A stretch of DNA of 64,000 bases from Nitratireductor mangrovi (GTDB lineage: Bacteria > Pseudomonadota > Alphaproteobacteria > Rhizobiales > Rhizobiaceae). The stretch spans positions 1,674,001-1,738,000 of the forward strand of contig NZ_CP042301.2 in assembly GCF_007922615.2 (NCBI RefSeq), written 5' to 3'. Below the pieces are notes generated by a model. The model was not told the DNA's origin. It did not search any database and was given only the letters and a program-made list of their open reading frames with translations. Shown one piece after another: positions 1-8,962 of the stretch. The translations under genes were made by a program, and so were the position numbers. Position 1 is the stretch's first letter. The number at the start of each line of letters is the position of its first letter.

Positions 1-860
1 ATGTCCCGGCGGGCCAGCGGCATGACATGGGCGACGGCCGGCGCCCGCGCCCTGAGCAAGGGAACGTTGATGCCCGCGGCACCGAGCGCGAACTCGTTGT
101 GCTCGCCAAGCGCGACCGCCCGGCTAACCGCGGCGTCAGCCTCGGCGTAGCTGAAGGAGAGCTGGCCGTGGGTGGACGAAACCGTCCCCCTGTCGGCGAG
201 CATCTGCTCGGCCGCCGGGTTGGCAAACAGGATACGCATGGCCCTGTCGACGATCAGCACCGGATGCGACAGCGCGTCAACCACGGCCCGGAACAGCCCT
301 GCGGTTCGCCGCTCTTCCTCGAACATGTCGCCGATGGTGACGGCGCGGCGGACATGCGGCGACAGGAGCGACACGGCGTCGAGCTCCGCGCGCGTGATCT
401 GGTGGCGGTCGCGGTCGGTGATGATGACGAACGTCCCGGTCCGCGTCGGCTGGCGCATGAGGACGAGCCAGAAAAAATCGTCGAGATTGTTGGGAACAAC
501 CCATTCCCGCGTGATTCGGCTGTCAAGCCATGTCTCTCGCGCACCCGCCCCCTGCAAGGCGTAGATCATGTCGACGGTGAAGGGGACGTCGATCTCCATC
601 ATCGGCAGGGCCGAGTAGAACGGCACTTCCGCGGCGTAGTCGTGCATCAGAGGCGTGAGCAACGCCTCCTCGCCCCACGCGACGGAAAAGCGCGGCGTCG
701 CGGCAACGGTATCGAGCACTGCCATCATCGCCAGGCGGGCATCCGCCATCCGGCATATTGTTTCGAGAGTACGAGGCCACAAGTCGGGGTCGGCGACGCA
801 ATCGTAGACCGCGCCGACAATCTCAGGCATTACGGACGCCGACAACAGTCCCGCTGCCAT
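1..860 (-). CDS. LuxR-type transcriptional regulator, N-terminal part (runs off the left edge)
   Basis: An open frame of 286 codons starts at ATG 860 and is still open at position 1, so the C-terminus is missing. The start follows GAGGTGAG at good spacing, and an in-frame TGA lies six codons upstream. The visible part begins MAAGLLSASVMPEIVGAVYD, with the CVADPDLWP block near residue 21 that is common in rhizobial LuxR-type regulators. A PAS-like stretch (residues 188-225, with PVLIVDRAMRILFANPAAEQ) follows. The expected C-terminal helix-turn-helix would lie outside the window and cannot be checked. It sits downstream of the transporter operon in the same direction, so it may sense the imported compound. 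The family call rests on resemblance of the visible part only. Confidence 0.7.
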   Translation of the reverse strand, partial: MAAGLLSASVMPEIVGAVYDCVADPDLWPRTLETICRMADARLAMMAVLDTVAATPRFSVAWGEEALLTPLMHDYAAEVPFYSALPMMEIDVPFTVDMIYALQGAGARETWLDSRITREWVVPNNLDDFFWLVLMRQPTRTGTFVIITDRDRHQITRAELDAVSLLSPHVRRAVTIGDMFEEERRTAGLFRAVVDALSHPVLIVDRAMRILFANPAAEQMLADRGTVSSTHGQLSFSYAEADAAVSRAVALGEHNEFALGAAGINVPLLRARAPAVAHVMPLARRD

Positions 861-951
861 CGGTGGCTCACCTCACAGCGCAACCCCGCCACAAGATAGC
901 ACGTCGTCTCCGCATGGAAAGCGGCACCGGTTCCACCGCACCGCTACACAA

Positions 952-978
952 CGGGCGGCCGGGTGACCCGACCGCCCG
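952..978 (-). terminator. Strong GC stem-loop after the binding-protein gene
   Basis: CGGGCGG, one unpaired base, CGGG, a three-base loop, then CCCG, one base and CCGCCCG form an 11-pair stem. It lies 12 bases after the TAG at 990. No long T run follows on the minus strand (GTTGTGT only), so it may be a weak intrinsic terminator or an mRNA 3' stabiliser separating the operon from the LuxR-type gene. Confidence 0.5.
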
Positions 979-989
979 CCCGCGCCGTA

Positions 990-2561
990 CTAGCCCTGGC
1001 AGTCCCACCAGAACCGCGAGAAATCGGTGTCCCAGCTCTGCATCGGCACCCAGGCGTAGCCCTGCAGACACTTGTTGGCGGCAAAGCGCTTCTTCTGGGT
1101 CAACAGATAGACGTCGGACTGCTTGTCGTGCAGCTTCTGCTGGATCTCCTTGTAGATCGCATTGCGGGCCGTGACATCGGTCTCGCCGCGCGACTTGTCG
1201 ATCAAGGCATCGATCTCGGGATCCATGACCCACTCCATCGATGACCAGGTGCCCTTGGCCTTGGAGTGGTACTGCACATAGAAGACCGAATCCGGCGACG
1301 GATAGGTTGGCCCGTAGAAGACCTGGGTCGTGTCCGGGGTTGTCTCCACCGCGGCCGCCAACTCGGTGATACGGTTCCACGGTTCAGGCTGCAACTCGAC
1401 TTCGAAGCCGATGGTCTCGAGCGTCGACTTGAACAGAAGCCCGATCTCTTCCTCGAACGCCGTCTTGGCGACATAGGCGTGAGTGAGCTTGATCGGCTTG
1501 TCCCCGGCATATTTGGACTTCTCGACCTCGGCCTTGGCCTTTTCGAGGTTGAACTCCGGCGCCGGCAGACTGTCGAGGTGGGCGTCGGCGAAGACCGGCG
1601 CCAGCGGCCCCTTCAGCTCGCCGCCCGGATAGATGACCTCGCGGATGGTCTCGTAGTCCATGGCGTAGGCAATCGCGCGGCGAATATGAACGTCGTCGGT
1701 CGGCGGCACCTGGTTGTTGATCTTGATGTAGAAGCCGGTCGCCGTGTCGGCCGCGATGATCTTGTAGTTGTCGAGCGCCGAGATCGCGTCATAGGTCTCG
1801 TTCGACTGGTATTGCGAAGACATGCCGAGCTCGCCCTTGGTCGCCAGCGCCTTCACGGTCGCCTCGTCGCGGGTGATGACAAAGCGCAACTCGTCGATCG
1901 GTCTCTGCTTCGGCCAGCCCATGTGGTAGTCGCCGTAACGCTCCATCACCAGCTGCGAACCGCGCGTCCAGCTGGCAAGCTTGTACGGGCCGGCGCCGGC
2001 CGAGGCGTCGGCGAGATAGGTTTCGCCCCATTCGCCGTCATTCTGCTCCTTCACCAGGTCCGAGTTCACGACAAGGATCAGCGGCGTGTTGGAGGTGAAC
2101 GGCGCATAGACGCGGTTGAGCGTGATCTCGACGGTGTGGTCGTCCAGCGCCTTGACCGCGTCCGGCTCGACCAGGCCAGAGAAGAGATAGGCCGGGCCTT
2201 CATTGATCGAGAGCAGCCGCTGCATGGAATAGACGACGTCCTTGGCCTCGACCGGGCTGCCGTCCTGGAAGGTGGCGTCTGCCTTCAGCTTGAAGGTGTA
2301 GGTCTTGCTGTCGTCGGAAATCTCCCAACTCTCGGCGAGTTGCGGCACGACGTTGCCGTCGGCGTCAACGGTGGTGAGCGCGTCGTAGAGGTTCACGATC
2401 GCCATGTATTCGGTGTAGTCGTTGACCTTGGCAGGATCGACGGTACCGAAAATCTGCACCGCGTTGACGACCAGCGATATCTTGTCCTGGGCAATCGCCG
2501 TCGTGGCCAGCGCGCTGGTGCCCAACAGCGCCGCCATTGTGATGGAAAGCAGTTTCTTCAT
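990..2561 (-). CDS. ABC transporter substrate-binding protein, family 5 (peptide/nickel type)
   Basis: This is a 523-residue periplasmic binding protein of the DppA/OppA class that delivers substrate to the permeases encoded upstream. It starts MKKLLSITMAALLGTSALAT, a clear signal peptide with likely cleavage after the A at residue 24 (TAIA/Q). The fold markers YTFKLKADATFQDGSPVEAK and the VVYSMQRLL region are typical of SBP_bac_5, and length is normal. ATG 2561 follows AGGAGAAAGGC; the open frame extends further upstream but only as overlap into DUF917. Unusually, the binding-protein gene is last in its operon, after the enzymes. Substrate is unknown; the neighbours suggest a cyclic amide or modified amino acid rather than an ordinary dipeptide. 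Confidence 0.9.
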   Translation of the reverse strand: MKKLLSITMAALLGTSALATTAIAQDKISLVVNAVQIFGTVDPAKVNDYTEYMAIVNLYDALTTVDADGNVVPQLAESWEISDDSKTYTFKLKADATFQDGSPVEAKDVVYSMQRLLSINEGPAYLFSGLVEPDAVKALDDHTVEITLNRVYAPFTSNTPLILVVNSDLVKEQNDGEWGETYLADASAGAGPYKLASWTRGSQLVMERYGDYHMGWPKQRPIDELRFVITRDEATVKALATKGELGMSSQYQSNETYDAISALDNYKIIAADTATGFYIKINNQVPPTDDVHIRRAIAYAMDYETIREVIYPGGELKGPLAPVFADAHLDSLPAPEFNLEKAKAEVEKSKYAGDKPIKLTHAYVAKTAFEEEIGLLFKSTLETIGFEVELQPEPWNRITELAAAVETTPDTTQVFYGPTYPSPDSVFYVQYHSKAKGTWSSMEWVMDPEIDALIDKSRGETDVTARNAIYKEIQQKLHDKQSDVYLLTQKKRFAANKCLQGYAWVPMQSWDTDFSRFWWDCQG

Positions 2562-2602
2562 TGCCTTTCTCCTCTGGATGATCTGGTTTCGGACTGCGGT
2601 CT

Positions 2603-3697
2603 TCAGGCGGCCTTTGTCAGCCGCTCCAGGGGCACGAAATCCTGCTCGTACCCGAAGTAGCGTGGCCCAACGAGGTCGAGCCCGGCTTTGGTTCGCCATT
2701 GCGGGTCGCTCGGCATGCCGATGAAGGAAAGCGCCAGCCCGTAGCGAAGCTGCTCGGTGGTGATCGGCAGGCCGCCATCGGCGTCGAGCGCGCAGATCAG
2801 GTCCGGCGTCGTCGCCAGCGCCGTGCCGTCCTCCTCGCGGGCGATCAGAAACTCGTTCTGGAACTCGACCGTGAAATTGCGGCCCTGGTCGGCGTCAACG
2901 CCTTTCAGGATCGCCTTGCCACGGGCAAAGCCGCCGGTGGTACGCCGCTCGATGTCGACCACGCGGGCGGTGAACAGCCGTCGCCCGTCAAGTCGGGAAA
3001 TCAGCGCCCCGGCCGGATTGCGGTTTTGCGCCCGCTCGGACGCGATGGTGCCGCCGATCTCGCGGATCAGCGACAGCGTGTTGCGCAGGATGCCTTTTTT
3101 CATGACCGCACCCTGCATCGGGTAGATCGCGACAAGTGCTGCGCCGCCCATTTCCACCGTTTGGGCGCGTGCCAGCTTCTCCGTCCACTGATTGGAGATG
3201 GTGTTGATGACGGAGGAATTGCCCTTTTCGTCGGCGATCACCATCGGCGTCGCGGCGACGCCGTGCATGGTGAAACTCACCATCTGCAGCTCTGGGAACG
3301 CGCGCCCCATGCCGTCGCCGTCGATCAGCGGCAGGCCGGTGGCGGAGGCGACCGCGAAGGGAATGGTCGAGTTGAGACCGCCGGCCTCGATGCAGATCAA
3401 CGCGTTCGCCTTGCGGCCAAGGAAGGTCTCCAGCTGCGCCAGCGCCTCGCGGGCCTCGTCGCCGCGCGGCAGCTTCTCGACCATGACCGTCGGCGCGCCC
3501 ATCATCGCGACCGGCACGCAAAGCGCGTCGTCGGCAACCTCGTCGGCGTCGATCACCTCGACCGGCCCGTACTTTTCGATGGCCGCCTTGGCCATCAGCT
3601 TGCCGATATGCGGGTCGCCGCCACCGCCGGTGCCCAGGAACGCGCCGCCCAGCGCGATCGGCTCCATGTCGTCGGCCGTTACGGTAAAACTGGTCAT
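2603..3697 (-). CDS. DUF917 family protein (first copy)
   Basis: A 364-residue protein of the DUF917 family, a group that includes S-methyl thiohydantoin desulfurase and is often encoded beside hydantoinase/oxoprolinase genes. The N-terminal glycine-rich block LGTGGGGDPHIGKL (residues 21-34) and the IDGDGMGRAFPELQM motif are the family hallmarks. ATG 3697 follows AGGGAGC and overlaps the stop of the upstream DUF917 gene by four bases (ATGA), so the two are probably translationally coupled. It is a diverged paralogue of its neighbour (shared glycine block, DGDGMGRAFPE and ITTE.LRYG segments). Family membership is secure; the reaction is not. Confidence 0.88.
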   Translation of the reverse strand: MTSFTVTADDMEPIALGGAFLGTGGGGDPHIGKLMAKAAIEKYGPVEVIDADEVADDALCVPVAMMGAPTVMVEKLPRGDEAREALAQLETFLGRKANALICIEAGGLNSTIPFAVASATGLPLIDGDGMGRAFPELQMVSFTMHGVAATPMVIADEKGNSSVINTISNQWTEKLARAQTVEMGGAALVAIYPMQGAVMKKGILRNTLSLIREIGGTIASERAQNRNPAGALISRLDGRRLFTARVVDIERRTTGGFARGKAILKGVDADQGRNFTVEFQNEFLIAREEDGTALATTPDLICALDADGGLPITTEQLRYGLALSFIGMPSDPQWRTKAGLDLVGPRYFGYEQDFVPLERLTKAA

Positions 3698-4818
3698 GAC
3701 GCGCTCCCTGTTGCCGGTTCGTCCGCCGCCATCGGCCGATACGCGATATCGTCGAAGCCGAAGCCCTTGGGCCCGACCACTTCGAGTGCCTCCGGCGTGC
3801 GCAGCAGCGGATGACACGGCAACGCCACGACCGCGATGCGCTGGCCGTAGCGCAGCATCTCGGTGGTGATGGCGTTGCCGGTATCGATGTCGAGAATGAT
3901 GATCAGGTCCGGCACAGCGATCTCGACCACGCCGTCGCGCTTGAAGACGAGGTTCTCATTCTGGATCAGCACTGAAGCGGTTTGCCCCGAACAGGTGTCG
4001 AAACCTTCGATCAGGGCCTCGCCGGTAACGAAGCCGCCCTTCAGGTGCCGCTTCAGATCGGTGATTTTGCCAGTGAAGGCGACACGGCCGTTCTCCATGG
4101 CGCAAATCGCGGCGACCGGATCGTCGTGCCGCTGCCGTGCCGCGATGACGGCACGGCCGAGGGCGATCGCCTTGGTGTAGGAATTGGGGATCGAGAAACG
4201 CTTGACGAAGGCGCCGCTCATCGGCGCGCTCGCCAGCGTCGAGGCGCCGCCCTGCGAGATGACGCAGGCGCGCGCCATGCGCTCGTGCCACTTTTCGGAG
4301 ATGGCGTGGTCGAAGATGACGACATTGCCATGCGGATCGCACATTACGCTCGGCGTCGAGCGATGCCCGTAGATGGCGTAGGTCGTCATCTGCATCTCGG
4401 GAAAGGCGCGGCCCATGCCGTCCCCGTCAACCACCGGCAGGCCGGCGAAGGAGGCCGTGATCAATGGCTCCATGGCGTTCTGGCCGCCGATCTCCTCGCA
4501 GGCGATGGCATCGGCCTTGAACCCCAGGCGCTCCTCAAGCGCCCGCAGGCAGCGCAGGCCCTCACGGCCCTCCTTGATGCGCTCGAAGGAAATCAGCGGC
4601 GCGCCGATGCCGCCCAGCGAGACCACCTTGGCATCATCCGGCAGGTCTTCCATGCGGATGATGCGCAACTGGTGGCCGTCGCGCAGGGCCTGGCGGGCGC
4701 GCAGCTTGCCGATATAGGGATTGCCGCCGCCGCCCGTGCCAAGGATCGCCGAGCCGATCTCCAAGGCCTCGATTTCGGCCTCGCTAAGGGTCCAGAGGCG
4801 GTCAGGCCGCGACAGCAT
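3694..4818 (-). CDS. DUF917 family protein (second copy)
   Basis: A 374-residue DUF917 protein, paralogous to the next gene downstream. It has ILGTGGGGNPYIGKL at residues 25-39 and VDGDGMGRAFPEMQM in the middle. ATG 4818 is preferred because GGGAGG lies at workable spacing; a GTG directly upstream (4821) is the alternative. The start overlaps the end of the hydantoinase/oxoprolinase-family gene by 17 bases. Two adjacent copies suggest either a hetero-oligomer or two sequential or substrate-specific activities; the sequence does not decide between these. Confidence 0.88.
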   Translation of the reverse strand: MLSRPDRLWTLSEAEIEALEIGSAILGTGGGGNPYIGKLRARQALRDGHQLRIIRMEDLPDDAKVVSLGGIGAPLISFERIKEGREGLRCLRALEERLGFKADAIACEEIGGQNAMEPLITASFAGLPVVDGDGMGRAFPEMQMTTYAIYGHRSTPSVMCDPHGNVVIFDHAISEKWHERMARACVISQGGASTLASAPMSGAFVKRFSIPNSYTKAIALGRAVIAARQRHDDPVAAICAMENGRVAFTGKITDLKRHLKGGFVTGEALIEGFDTCSGQTASVLIQNENLVFKRDGVVEIAVPDLIIILDIDTGNAITTEMLRYGQRIAVVALPCHPLLRTPEALEVVGPKGFGFDDIAYRPMAADEPATGSAS

Positions 4819-6370
4819 CACCGCCTCCCATCTCGCCCACCACCTTGACGTGGATGCGGGTGGCGTTGCCGGGAAGATAGGCGAGCGGCACGTCCTCGCG
4901 CTCGATCACTTCGATGGTCGCCGCACTCGCGCCCGCGCCGATCGCCTTCTTCGTCGCCTCCTCTTCCGCCTGTTTCAAACAGCTTTCACGGGTCAGACCG
5001 TTCTCCAGCGAATAGATCCGGTCGACCTCGCCGCTGATCTGGGCGATCGCCGCGCCGACGGCATTGGCCACGGCGAAGTTTTCCGGCCGCAGCACGTCGA
5101 GGTCGCCAAGTCTGTCCGGCATCAGGATCGACCCGCCGCCGACGGCGATGACCGGAAGCGGCTCCGGCGAAATCCGGCTGCGCTCGACGGCCGCCTCCAG
5201 CATGGCGGTGATCGCCGCGCGCGCACCACGTGCCATGTCGGCCTCGATGCCGGCGACCTTCGACTTGTCGCCGATATCGGCTTCGCCGAGAGCCACCGCG
5301 ACGTCGGTCGCCGTCAGCGTCTCGCCGCCGAAGACCAGCGCTTCCTTCGTGATGCGATAGCCGACCGACTGAGGGCCGACCGTGACGGCCCCATCGCGCC
5401 CGCGACGCACCAGCGAGCCGCCGCCCAACCCGATCGAGAACACGTCCGGCATGCGGAAATTCGTTCGCACGCCGCCAATGTCGACCACGGTGGCAGCCTG
5501 GCGCGGAAAGCCGTGCTGCAATGCGCCGACATCGGTGGTCGTGCCGCCGATGTCGACAACAATGCCGTTCTTGATGCCGGTCAGGAAGGCCGCGCCGCGC
5601 ATCGAATTGGTCGGGCCGGAGGCGAAGGTCAGCACCGGAAAGCGCTTGACCATCGCCGCGTCCATCAGCGTGCCGTCATTCTGGGTTATGAAGAAGGGGC
5701 AATGCAGGCCGGTCGATTTCAGCGCCGAACCGAAGGCATCCACCGTACGCTCACTGAGCGCCAGCAGGCTGGCGTTCATGATCGCCGCGCTTTCGCGTTC
5801 CAGAAGCCCGATGCGGCCGATATCGGAGGACAAGACCACCTGGAGTTCCGGGCATTTCTTCAGAAGCCGGTCCCTAGCGGCAACCTCCATCTTCCGGTTG
5901 ATGGGACTGAACACCGAACTGATCGAGGCCGAGCCGATTTTCTTGGCGGCAATGTCCTCGGCGATGCGGTCGATCTCGTCCTCGTCGAGCGGCGCGATCT
6001 CGCGACCGTCGAACTCATAGCCGCCGCGCACCAGATAGCCGAGGTCGCCGGCCGCCTCACGCAGATCCTCCGGCCAGTCGACCATCGGCGGCAGACAGGC
6101 CGTCGCCGGCAGGCCGAGCCTGATCGCCGCGACCGGACTGATATGCTTGCGCTCGATGACGGCGTTGGTGAAATGGGTCGTGCCGATCATCACATTGGCG
6201 ATCTTGCCGCGCTCGACGCCGGACTTGGCGAGAACCTGCTCCAGCGCTTCCAGGACTCCGGAGGTGACGTCCTCCGTCGTGGCCGCCTTCACGCCGGCCA
6301 GGACGTCCCGGTCATGCATGACCACGGCGTCCGTGTTGGTTCCTCCTACGTCTATGCCCAGGCGATACAC
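4802..6370 (-). CDS. Hydantoinase/oxoprolinase family protein (HyuA-like)
   Basis: A 522-residue protein of the hydantoinase A/5-oxoprolinase superfamily, which opens five-membered cyclic amides with ATP. Two phosphate-binding motifs of the ASKHA fold are visible: LGIDVGGTNTDAV at residues 4-16 and VVDIGGTTTDVG at 271-282, with VIAVGGGSILMP towards the C-terminus. At about 520 residues it matches the short form paired with DUF917 proteins rather than full-length oxoprolinase. The start is taken as GTG 6370, placed just before the YRLGIDVGG motif and preceded by AGGAGGAAAAGGAG; the longer frame to 6424 adds a basic stretch with no domain. No HyuB partner gene is present. Likely the key catabolic enzyme of the operon. 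Confidence 0.88.
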   Translation of the reverse strand: MYRLGIDVGGTNTDAVVMHDRDVLAGVKAATTEDVTSGVLEALEQVLAKSGVERGKIANVMIGTTHFTNAVIERKHISPVAAIRLGLPATACLPPMVDWPEDLREAAGDLGYLVRGGYEFDGREIAPLDEDEIDRIAEDIAAKKIGSASISSVFSPINRKMEVAARDRLLKKCPELQVVLSSDIGRIGLLERESAAIMNASLLALSERTVDAFGSALKSTGLHCPFFITQNDGTLMDAAMVKRFPVLTFASGPTNSMRGAAFLTGIKNGIVVDIGGTTTDVGALQHGFPRQAATVVDIGGVRTNFRMPDVFSIGLGGGSLVRRGRDGAVTVGPQSVGYRITKEALVFGGETLTATDVAVALGEADIGDKSKVAGIEADMARGARAAITAMLEAAVERSRISPEPLPVIAVGGGSILMPDRLGDLDVLRPENFAVANAVGAAIAQISGEVDRIYSLENGLTRESCLKQAEEEATKKAIGAGASAATIEVIEREDVPLAYLPGNATRIHVKVVGEMGGGDAVAA

Positions 6371-6404
6371 CGCAATTCTCCTTTTCCTCCTGTGCCGACG
6401 GCCG

Positions 6405-8084
6405 TCAGGCGACCGCGTCGACAAGAAACTGCTTTTTCTCCTCCGCCGTGACGGAGGGTTTCATCCGTTCTTCCTCTTCGGCCATCACCGGAACCGCCGA
6501 GATCAGTGCGCGCGTATAGGGGTGTTGCGGGGCCGCGAAGACCTCTTTCGGAGCCCCCTCCTCGACCAGCTCTCCACGCAGCATGATGGCGATACGGCTG
6601 CAGAAATTGCGCATCAGCGAAAGATCGTGGGAGATGAACAGGTAGGTCAGGCCAAGCTCGTCGCGCAGCCGCTGCAAGAGCGCGATCACGTTCTTCTGCA
6701 CCGAGACGTCGAGAGCCGAGGTCGGCTCGTCGAGCACGATGATTTTGGGATTGGCGGCGAGTGCGCGGGCGATCGCGACACGCTGTTTCTGGCCGCCGGA
6801 AAGCTCGTGCGGGTATTTCGACACGTAGTGCGGCGGCAGGTCGACATGACGCAGCAGTTCGGCGATGCGTTCGCCGAAACCCGCTCGGTCGAGTCCTGCA
6901 AAGCGCAGCGGCACCGACAGCGTCTGCCCGACCGTGCGCTTCGGGTTGAGCGATGTTCCGGGGTTCTGGTAGACGATCTGGGTCAGATGCCGGAAGGCGT
7001 CGCTGCGGCTGGTGCCAACCATCTTCACGCCATCGACGTCGATCTCGCCGCTGCTTGGGGCGATCAGCCCCATGATCATGCGGGCGACCGTCGTCTTGCC
7101 GGAGCCGGATTCTCCGGCGAGCCCGAAAATCTCGCCCTTGCGGATCGTCAGGTCGACATCCTTGACCGCGATATGTTCACTGCCCTTGCCGATCAGGCGA
7201 CGCTCGGCAAACACTTTCGAGACGGACTTCAGGGAAATGATCGGCTCGGCCTGCACGGCGGGCTGGTCGACCACCTTGGGCCCGTAGAGCGGCGGGATCG
7301 CGTCGACGAGCTGGCGCGTATAGGCCTCGCGCGGCGCAGTGAAAAGCCGACGCAACGGCCCGTGCTCGACGATTTCGCCATGGCGCATGACGTAGATGTC
7401 GTCGGCCATCTGGCGCACCACGCCGAGATTGTGGGTGATCATCAGCAGCGACAGCCCATTGTCGGCCACCAGCCGGTTGATCAGCTTCATGATCTCGTCC
7501 TGGGTGGTGACGTCGAGCGCGGTGCCCGGCTCGTCGGCGATCAACAGTTTCGGCTGGTGAAGCAGCGCGAGCGCGATCAGCACCCGCTGGCGCATGCCGC
7601 CGGAAAGCTGCGCCGGATAGGCGGAAAACACCCGTGCCGGGTCCGAAAGCTGGACCTTCCGCAACACCTCGTAGATGCGTTTCTGACGGTCCGCCGGACC
7701 GGCCTTCTCGCCAAGCCTCATGTCTGCGAAACGCATCACGTCGTCGAGATGGCGACCGATGCGGAAGACCGGATTGAAGGAGGACAGCGGGTCTTGCATG
7801 ATGACCGAGAAGGCCGTGCCCTTCATGCGGTCGCGCTCGCTTGCGGCAAGGCTCAGCACGTCGCGCCCGTCGAAACGGATCGCTCCGCTTTCCACGATCG
7901 CGTTGGCCGGCAGGGTGCCGAGGATCGACTTGGCGGTGACCGACTTGCCCGAGCCGGTTTCGCCGATCAGCGCCACGCGGCCGCCTTCGGGGATCGACAG
8001 TGAAACGTCCTTGAGGATGTGAGCACGGAAGCCATAGGTGCGGAAGGCGACGTCGAGGCCCTGGATTTCGAGGAGATGGGTCAT
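6405..8084 (-). CDS. ABC transporter ATP-binding protein with two fused nucleotide-binding domains (DppD-DppF type)
   Basis: A 559-residue protein that joins the two ATPases of a peptide-type importer. Domain 1 has Walker A GETGSGKS at residues 41-48, signature LSGGMRQR at 160-167 and Walker B LLIADEP at about 180-186. Domain 2 has GESGSGKT at 324-331, LSGGQKQR at 428-435 and IIVLDEP at 448-454. Each half ends with the oligopeptide-transporter C-terminal segment (PREAYTRQL, PQHPYTRAL). ATG 8084 lies two bases after the stop of the upstream permease gene. It would energise the two permeases encoded upstream; the fusion gives a fixed one-to-one ATPase pair. Confidence 0.92.
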   Translation of the reverse strand: MTHLLEIQGLDVAFRTYGFRAHILKDVSLSIPEGGRVALIGETGSGKSVTAKSILGTLPANAIVESGAIRFDGRDVLSLAASERDRMKGTAFSVIMQDPLSSFNPVFRIGRHLDDVMRFADMRLGEKAGPADRQKRIYEVLRKVQLSDPARVFSAYPAQLSGGMRQRVLIALALLHQPKLLIADEPGTALDVTTQDEIMKLINRLVADNGLSLLMITHNLGVVRQMADDIYVMRHGEIVEHGPLRRLFTAPREAYTRQLVDAIPPLYGPKVVDQPAVQAEPIISLKSVSKVFAERRLIGKGSEHIAVKDVDLTIRKGEIFGLAGESGSGKTTVARMIMGLIAPSSGEIDVDGVKMVGTSRSDAFRHLTQIVYQNPGTSLNPKRTVGQTLSVPLRFAGLDRAGFGERIAELLRHVDLPPHYVSKYPHELSGGQKQRVAIARALAANPKIIVLDEPTSALDVSVQKNVIALLQRLRDELGLTYLFISHDLSLMRNFCSRIAIMLRGELVEEGAPKEVFAAPQHPYTRALISAVPVMAEEEERMKPSVTAEEKKQFLVDAVA

Positions 8085-8086
8085 CC

Positions 8087-8962
8087 TCAGGCCTCCACGT
8101 CGAACATGTCGCGCAGGCCGTCGCCAAGCAGGTTGAAGCCGAGTGTGGCGTAAAAGATCGCGAAACCGGGTGCGAGCACCTCCCACCACATTTCTGGCAG
8201 GAACTGACGCCCGTCGGCGACCATCGAGCCAAGATCGGGCGTCGGCGGCTTCACGCCGAGGCCCAGGAAGGAAAGCGTCGCTCCAAACAGGATGACGAAG
8301 GCGGCATCGAGGGTCGTCTTGACCGAGATGACCGAGATGCAATTGGGCAGGATTTCACGTGTGAGGACGTGCCAGTGACTGGCGCCTGCAAGGCGCGCGG
8401 CTTCGATGAAATCCTCCGCGGCAATCGATTTCGACACCCGGTAGACAAGCCGGGCGTGCCATGTCCACCACAACAATGTAATCGCCAGCATGGCATTGAC
8501 GAGGTTGGGCTCGAGCACGTTGCCGATCGCCAGCGCCATCACCAGCGGCGGGATTGCCAGCATGACATTGGTGAAGCCTGTGATGATGCGCTCGGTCAGG
8601 CCGCTGAAATAGCCGGCGAGCAGGCCGAGGGCGGCCCCGACCGGCACGGCGACGCCGAGGACGCCAACGACCAGCAGCAAGGAAACCCGGAAGCCGAAAA
8701 CCACGCGGCTGAGAATGTCTCGCCCGACCTTGTCGGTGCCGAGCAGGTAGGTCATGTCAGGCGCGGAATGGCGGTTGCGAAAGTCGACGACCGCGCCGGC
8801 ATGGTCCGGATACGGGGCCAGCACGGGCGCGAAAACCGCCGCCAGAACGACGGTGATCACCATGATGCCGCCGATGACAGCGGACGGGTTCCGCGTGAAC
8901 CGGTACCACGCCATGTAGCGCGTCGAGAGCGCCTCTTCCTGCGGCATGGCCGGCACCGACAT
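8087..8962 (-). CDS. ABC transporter permease, DppC type
   Basis: A 291-residue inner-membrane permease. It has the N-terminal OppC-like region (RFTRNPSAVIGGIMVITVVL), a cytoplasmic segment with DLLGTDKVGRDI-like sequence (YLLGTDKVGRDILSRVVFG), several hydrophobic helices and the EAA loop EAARLAGASHWHVLTREILP that contacts the ATPase. ATG 8962 follows AAGGAGGC. The start overlaps the stop of the DppB-type gene by one base (TGATG), so expression is coupled. Confidence 0.92.
   Translation of the reverse strand: MSVPAMPQEEALSTRYMAWYRFTRNPSAVIGGIMVITVVLAAVFAPVLAPYPDHAGAVVDFRNRHSAPDMTYLLGTDKVGRDILSRVVFGFRVSLLLVVGVLGVAVPVGAALGLLAGYFSGLTERIITGFTNVMLAIPPLVMALAIGNVLEPNLVNAMLAITLLWWTWHARLVYRVSKSIAAEDFIEAARLAGASHWHVLTREILPNCISVISVKTTLDAAFVILFGATLSFLGLGVKPPTPDLGSMVADGRQFLPEMWWEVLAPGFAIFYATLGFNLLGDGLRDMFDVEA

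Noticed and set aside
1266..2660. Long plus-strand frames over the binding protein, DUF917 and HyuA-like genes
   Set aside because: All are antisense to clearly conserved genes and have shadow-like composition.
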